A stretch of 6,741 bases of DNA. It comes from Porticoccaceae bacterium (lineage in GTDB: Bacteria; Pseudomonadota; Gammaproteobacteria; Pseudomonadales; Porticoccaceae). The number at the start of each line of letters is the position of its first letter. Positions within the stretch are counted from its first letter, which is position 1. The notes beneath the pieces were generated by a model. That model was not told the DNA's origin and searched no databases. It worked only from the letters and a program-made list of their open reading frames with translations. The position numbers were made by a program, and so were the translations under genes. The stretch covers positions 1 to 6,741 of the forward strand of contig JAUUYV010000099.1 in assembly GCA_030590275.1 (NCBI GenBank). The letters run 5' to 3'. This document shows positions 5,097 through 6,741 of the stretch, piece after piece.

Positions 5097-6101
5097 ATGG
5101 AAGCATTCAGACTTGACCATGAAGACGAGTATGGTCATACGCCAGGTAAGGAAATCAACTTCAATGAAAGCGTGTATTCCAATGGCTGGGATCCGCTTGT
5201 CAAACTCGGTGGCTGGATGCGCCTGGGAAATCGGGTTAACGAGGGCCACGCCGAGTTGTCAGTGTGTATGTATTTGCCGGATGGTCGAATTGCCTGCCAA
5301 TTCCTACGTCCCGAGATCGACACCAATGACAAGCACTCCGCAGGAGGGCTTGATTATCAGGTAGTCGAGCCGTTTAAGGCCGTGAATATGCACTATCAGG
5401 GTGAGTTGATGGTACTGGATGATCCTGAGATCCTGCGAACTTCTTCCAAACTCTTCAAAACGGCCGCTCGCGTTGACGGCGAAGTGGTGTTCAAGCATAC
5501 CGGGGTGTCTCCCATGCACGGTGGCGAGCCCATGGAGCCGGGTCAGGAGACCATGTACGGCCGAGATTTCTCTCTGGGGCACTTCAACCAGCATACCCGC
5601 ACCGAGGGGAGTCTGCGGGTAGGTGACGAGAGTTGGGATATCGATGGTTTTGGTTGGCGGGATCACTCCTGGGGACCGAGGTATTGGACCAATATTAATT
5701 TTTACCGCTTGTTCATTGCCAATTTTGGACCAGATCGTGGCTTTATGGTGTTGAAGCGTACCGACCGCCAAAATGTGGTGCATCGTAAAGGTGTATTACT
5801 GTTTGACGGGGATTACGAAGAGGTTATTGATATAGATGTGATGACCGAATGGACGAAGGCGATGGATCCCGCTTCGGTAACCATCGGAGTGCGCACCAAT
5901 AAGCGTGCGGTGAGGATTACCGGGGAGGTCATTACCCTGGCGCCCTTGCGCAATCGTCGGCAGATCGGTGATCAAACCCTGGGGTGTCGCATTGCGGAAG
6001 GCTTTACCCAGTGGCGTTGGGATGACGGTCGGGAGGGGATTGGTATTACCGAATATATCGATTTTCTGGATGATGAAAAGCCAGTGGGTTATCCCCTCTA
6101 G
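5097..6101 (+). CDS. DUF7064/DUF7065-like protein (AttH/CrtC-like lipocalin fold suspected)
   Basis: A 334-residue protein with no signal peptide and no membrane segment. I recognise it only as a member of the group annotated DUF7064/DUF7065, which resembles the two-domain lipocalin-like AttH/carotenoid-hydratase proteins. The clearest mark is DGFGWRDHSWGPRYW at residues 183-197, a conserved signature in this group. The closing segment GIGITEYIDFL (314-324) is also typical. Many beta-strand-like stretches of alternating hydrophobic residues fit a barrel fold. No biochemical function is established from the sequence. A role in binding or converting a hydrophobic substrate is inference. The start at 5097 is chosen over 5082 for its ribosome-binding site. 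The stop lies 24 bp before the phosphotransferase gene, so the two are probably one operon. It is divergent from the SDR operon, a common arrangement for shared control. Confidence 0.75.
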   Translation: MEAFRLDHEDEYGHTPGKEINFNESVYSNGWDPLVKLGGWMRLGNRVNEGHAELSVCMYLPDGRIACQFLRPEIDTNDKHSAGGLDYQVVEPFKAVNMHYQGELMVLDDPEILRTSSKLFKTAARVDGEVVFKHTGVSPMHGGEPMEPGQETMYGRDFSLGHFNQHTRTEGSLRVGDESWDIDGFGWRDHSWGPRYWTNINFYRLFIANFGPDRGFMVLKRTDRQNVVHRKGVLLFDGDYEEVIDIDVMTEWTKAMDPASVTIGVRTNKRAVRITGEVITLAPLRNRRQIGDQTLGCRIAEGFTQWRWDDGREGIGITEYIDFLDDEKPVGYPL

Positions 6102-6125
6102 TTAAGCCTGGAATATTATCGACCC

Positions 6126-6741
6126 ATGTCTGTAGCTGTTTCAGTTTCCGATCCCCTCGAAGGCATTATTGCTCGGCTGGGGGATGCAGTGCGTCGTCGT
6201 TTTGGTAGTGATGCGAGTATTTCCAACGTGGAGCTAGCTACTCTAGGCGCATCTAATCGTACGCTGTTATTCGATCTGGTCGATGGCACCGCGACGCGGC
6301 GACTGGTGCTACGTCAGGAAACCTATCGCTCGCCAGTGTCGCCTTTTTTACCGCCCCATGACCAATATCGTATTCATCAGGTAGTGCATAAGCACGGACT
6401 GGCCATCCCGGAACCCATTTTTGAACTGGAAGAAGTAGATGGTCTTGATCGTGGTTTTGTGGTGGCCTGTATTGGGGGTGAAACCTTACCCAAAACCTTG
6501 TTAAGCGATCCGGCCTATGACGTGGCTCGGGCGGGTTTCGCCGCTCAAACTGGGGAGTTTTTTGCACGCCTGCATGCCATTTCCGTTGATGAACTACCGT
6601 TCCTGGCTGATTCTTCCGATAGTCTCGACCCTTTGAAGGCACAGATGGAGCGCTACGATAGTTATCGTGAACATCACCCGGGTATTGAAGTGGGTATGCG
6701 TTGGCTCGAAAATAATCGCCCTCCGAAGCGAAGTCCAAAAT
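6126..6741 (+). CDS. APH-fold phosphotransferase, ACAD10/11-N-like (3' end outside window)
   Basis: An open frame runs from ATG at 6126 to the window end, giving 205 residues without a stop. The protein has the N-lobe of the aminoglycoside-phosphotransferase/choline-kinase fold: a nucleotide-loop-like segment LGASNRTLLFDL (40-51), strand LVLRQE (60-65) where the fold normally binds phosphates, IPEPIFELEE (94-103), a hinge region with GGETLP (117-122), and the helix FFARLHAI (145-152). MRWLENNRPP (191-200) typically comes just before the catalytic HGDFRxGN loop, which therefore lies just past the window edge. The family includes the kinase domain of human ACAD10/ACAD11 and LvaA-type bacterial enzymes that phosphorylate 4-hydroxyacyl-CoA; antibiotic resistance is unlikely. 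It follows the DUF7064-like gene by 24 bp with only a weak GGAA site before it, suggesting coupled expression. Confidence 0.85.
   Translation, partial: MSVAVSVSDPLEGIIARLGDAVRRRFGSDASISNVELATLGASNRTLLFDLVDGTATRRLVLRQETYRSPVSPFLPPHDQYRIHQVVHKHGLAIPEPIFELEEVDGLDRGFVVACIGGETLPKTLLSDPAYDVARAGFAAQTGEFFARLHAISVDELPFLADSSDSLDPLKAQMERYDSYREHHPGIEVGMRWLENNRPPKRSPK

Noticed and set aside
5304..5783. 159-codon open frame on the - strand inside the DUF7064-like gene
   Set aside because: It lies fully opposite a recognisable protein with conserved motifs, has no family resemblance and is best read as a shadow frame.
6253..6738. 161-codon open frame on the - strand at the right edge
   Set aside because: It lies opposite the APH-fold kinase frame starting at 6126, which has a clear family pattern through to the window end. 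The antisense translation shows no recognisable protein.
1..6741. CRISPR array, tRNA or rRNA genes, or insertion sequence
   Set aside because: No regularly spaced repeats, no cloverleaf-like sequence and no transposase-like protein were seen on either strand.

Overview
The window looks like a piece of a gammaproteobacterial chromosome, probably from a marine or environmental heterotroph. This rests on the RNase R C-terminus, which reads much like the enterobacterial/pseudomonad enzyme (CSMTERRADDATR, DGLVH, DERKIDF) with a lysine-rich tail, and on the accessory genes, which are families common in lipid-, terpenoid- or steroid-degrading aerobes. Genus cannot be read from this sequence.

Layout, left to right. 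(1) Positions 1-657, + strand: the 3' end of rnr (RNase R), a housekeeping gene. (2) Positions 722-770: a long perfect inverted repeat that should terminate transcription from both sides, since the next gene is convergent. (3) Positions 787-1899, - strand: a luciferase-like (LLM class) flavin-dependent oxidoreductase with its own upstream region. (4) Positions 2094-2124: an intrinsic terminator on the - strand, closing the next operon. (5) Positions 2189-4568, - strand: three tandem, paralogous short-chain dehydrogenases/reductases (SDRs), about 77-79% identical by hand count where counted, with 34-36 bp gaps. They read 4568 -> 3801, 3764 -> 2994, 2959 -> 2189. (6) Positions 4569-5096: a 528-bp divergent intergenic region with several inverted repeats and no convincing gene. 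(7) Positions 5097-6101, + strand: a cytoplasmic protein resembling the DUF7064/DUF7065 (AttH/CrtC-like lipocalin) group. (8) Positions 6126-6741, + strand: the N-terminal two-thirds or so of an APH-fold phosphotransferase of the ACAD10/11-N type, 24 bp downstream of the previous gene and cut by the window edge.

How the genes may work together (inference): a flavin monooxygenase, three NAD(P)-dependent alcohol/ketone oxidoreductases, a lipocalin-like protein of unknown function and a small-molecule (possibly hydroxyacyl-CoA) kinase would suit oxidation and activation of a hydrophobic, oxygenated substrate. No regulator, transporter or acyl-CoA enzyme lies inside the window, so the substrate cannot be named. 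The most noteworthy points are the SDR triplication, in which the middle copy has Asp in place of the tetrad Asn; the patchy near-identity between the two promoter-distal copies; the coupling of a DUF7064-like protein with an ACAD-type kinase; and a nested palindrome in the divergent intergenic region.
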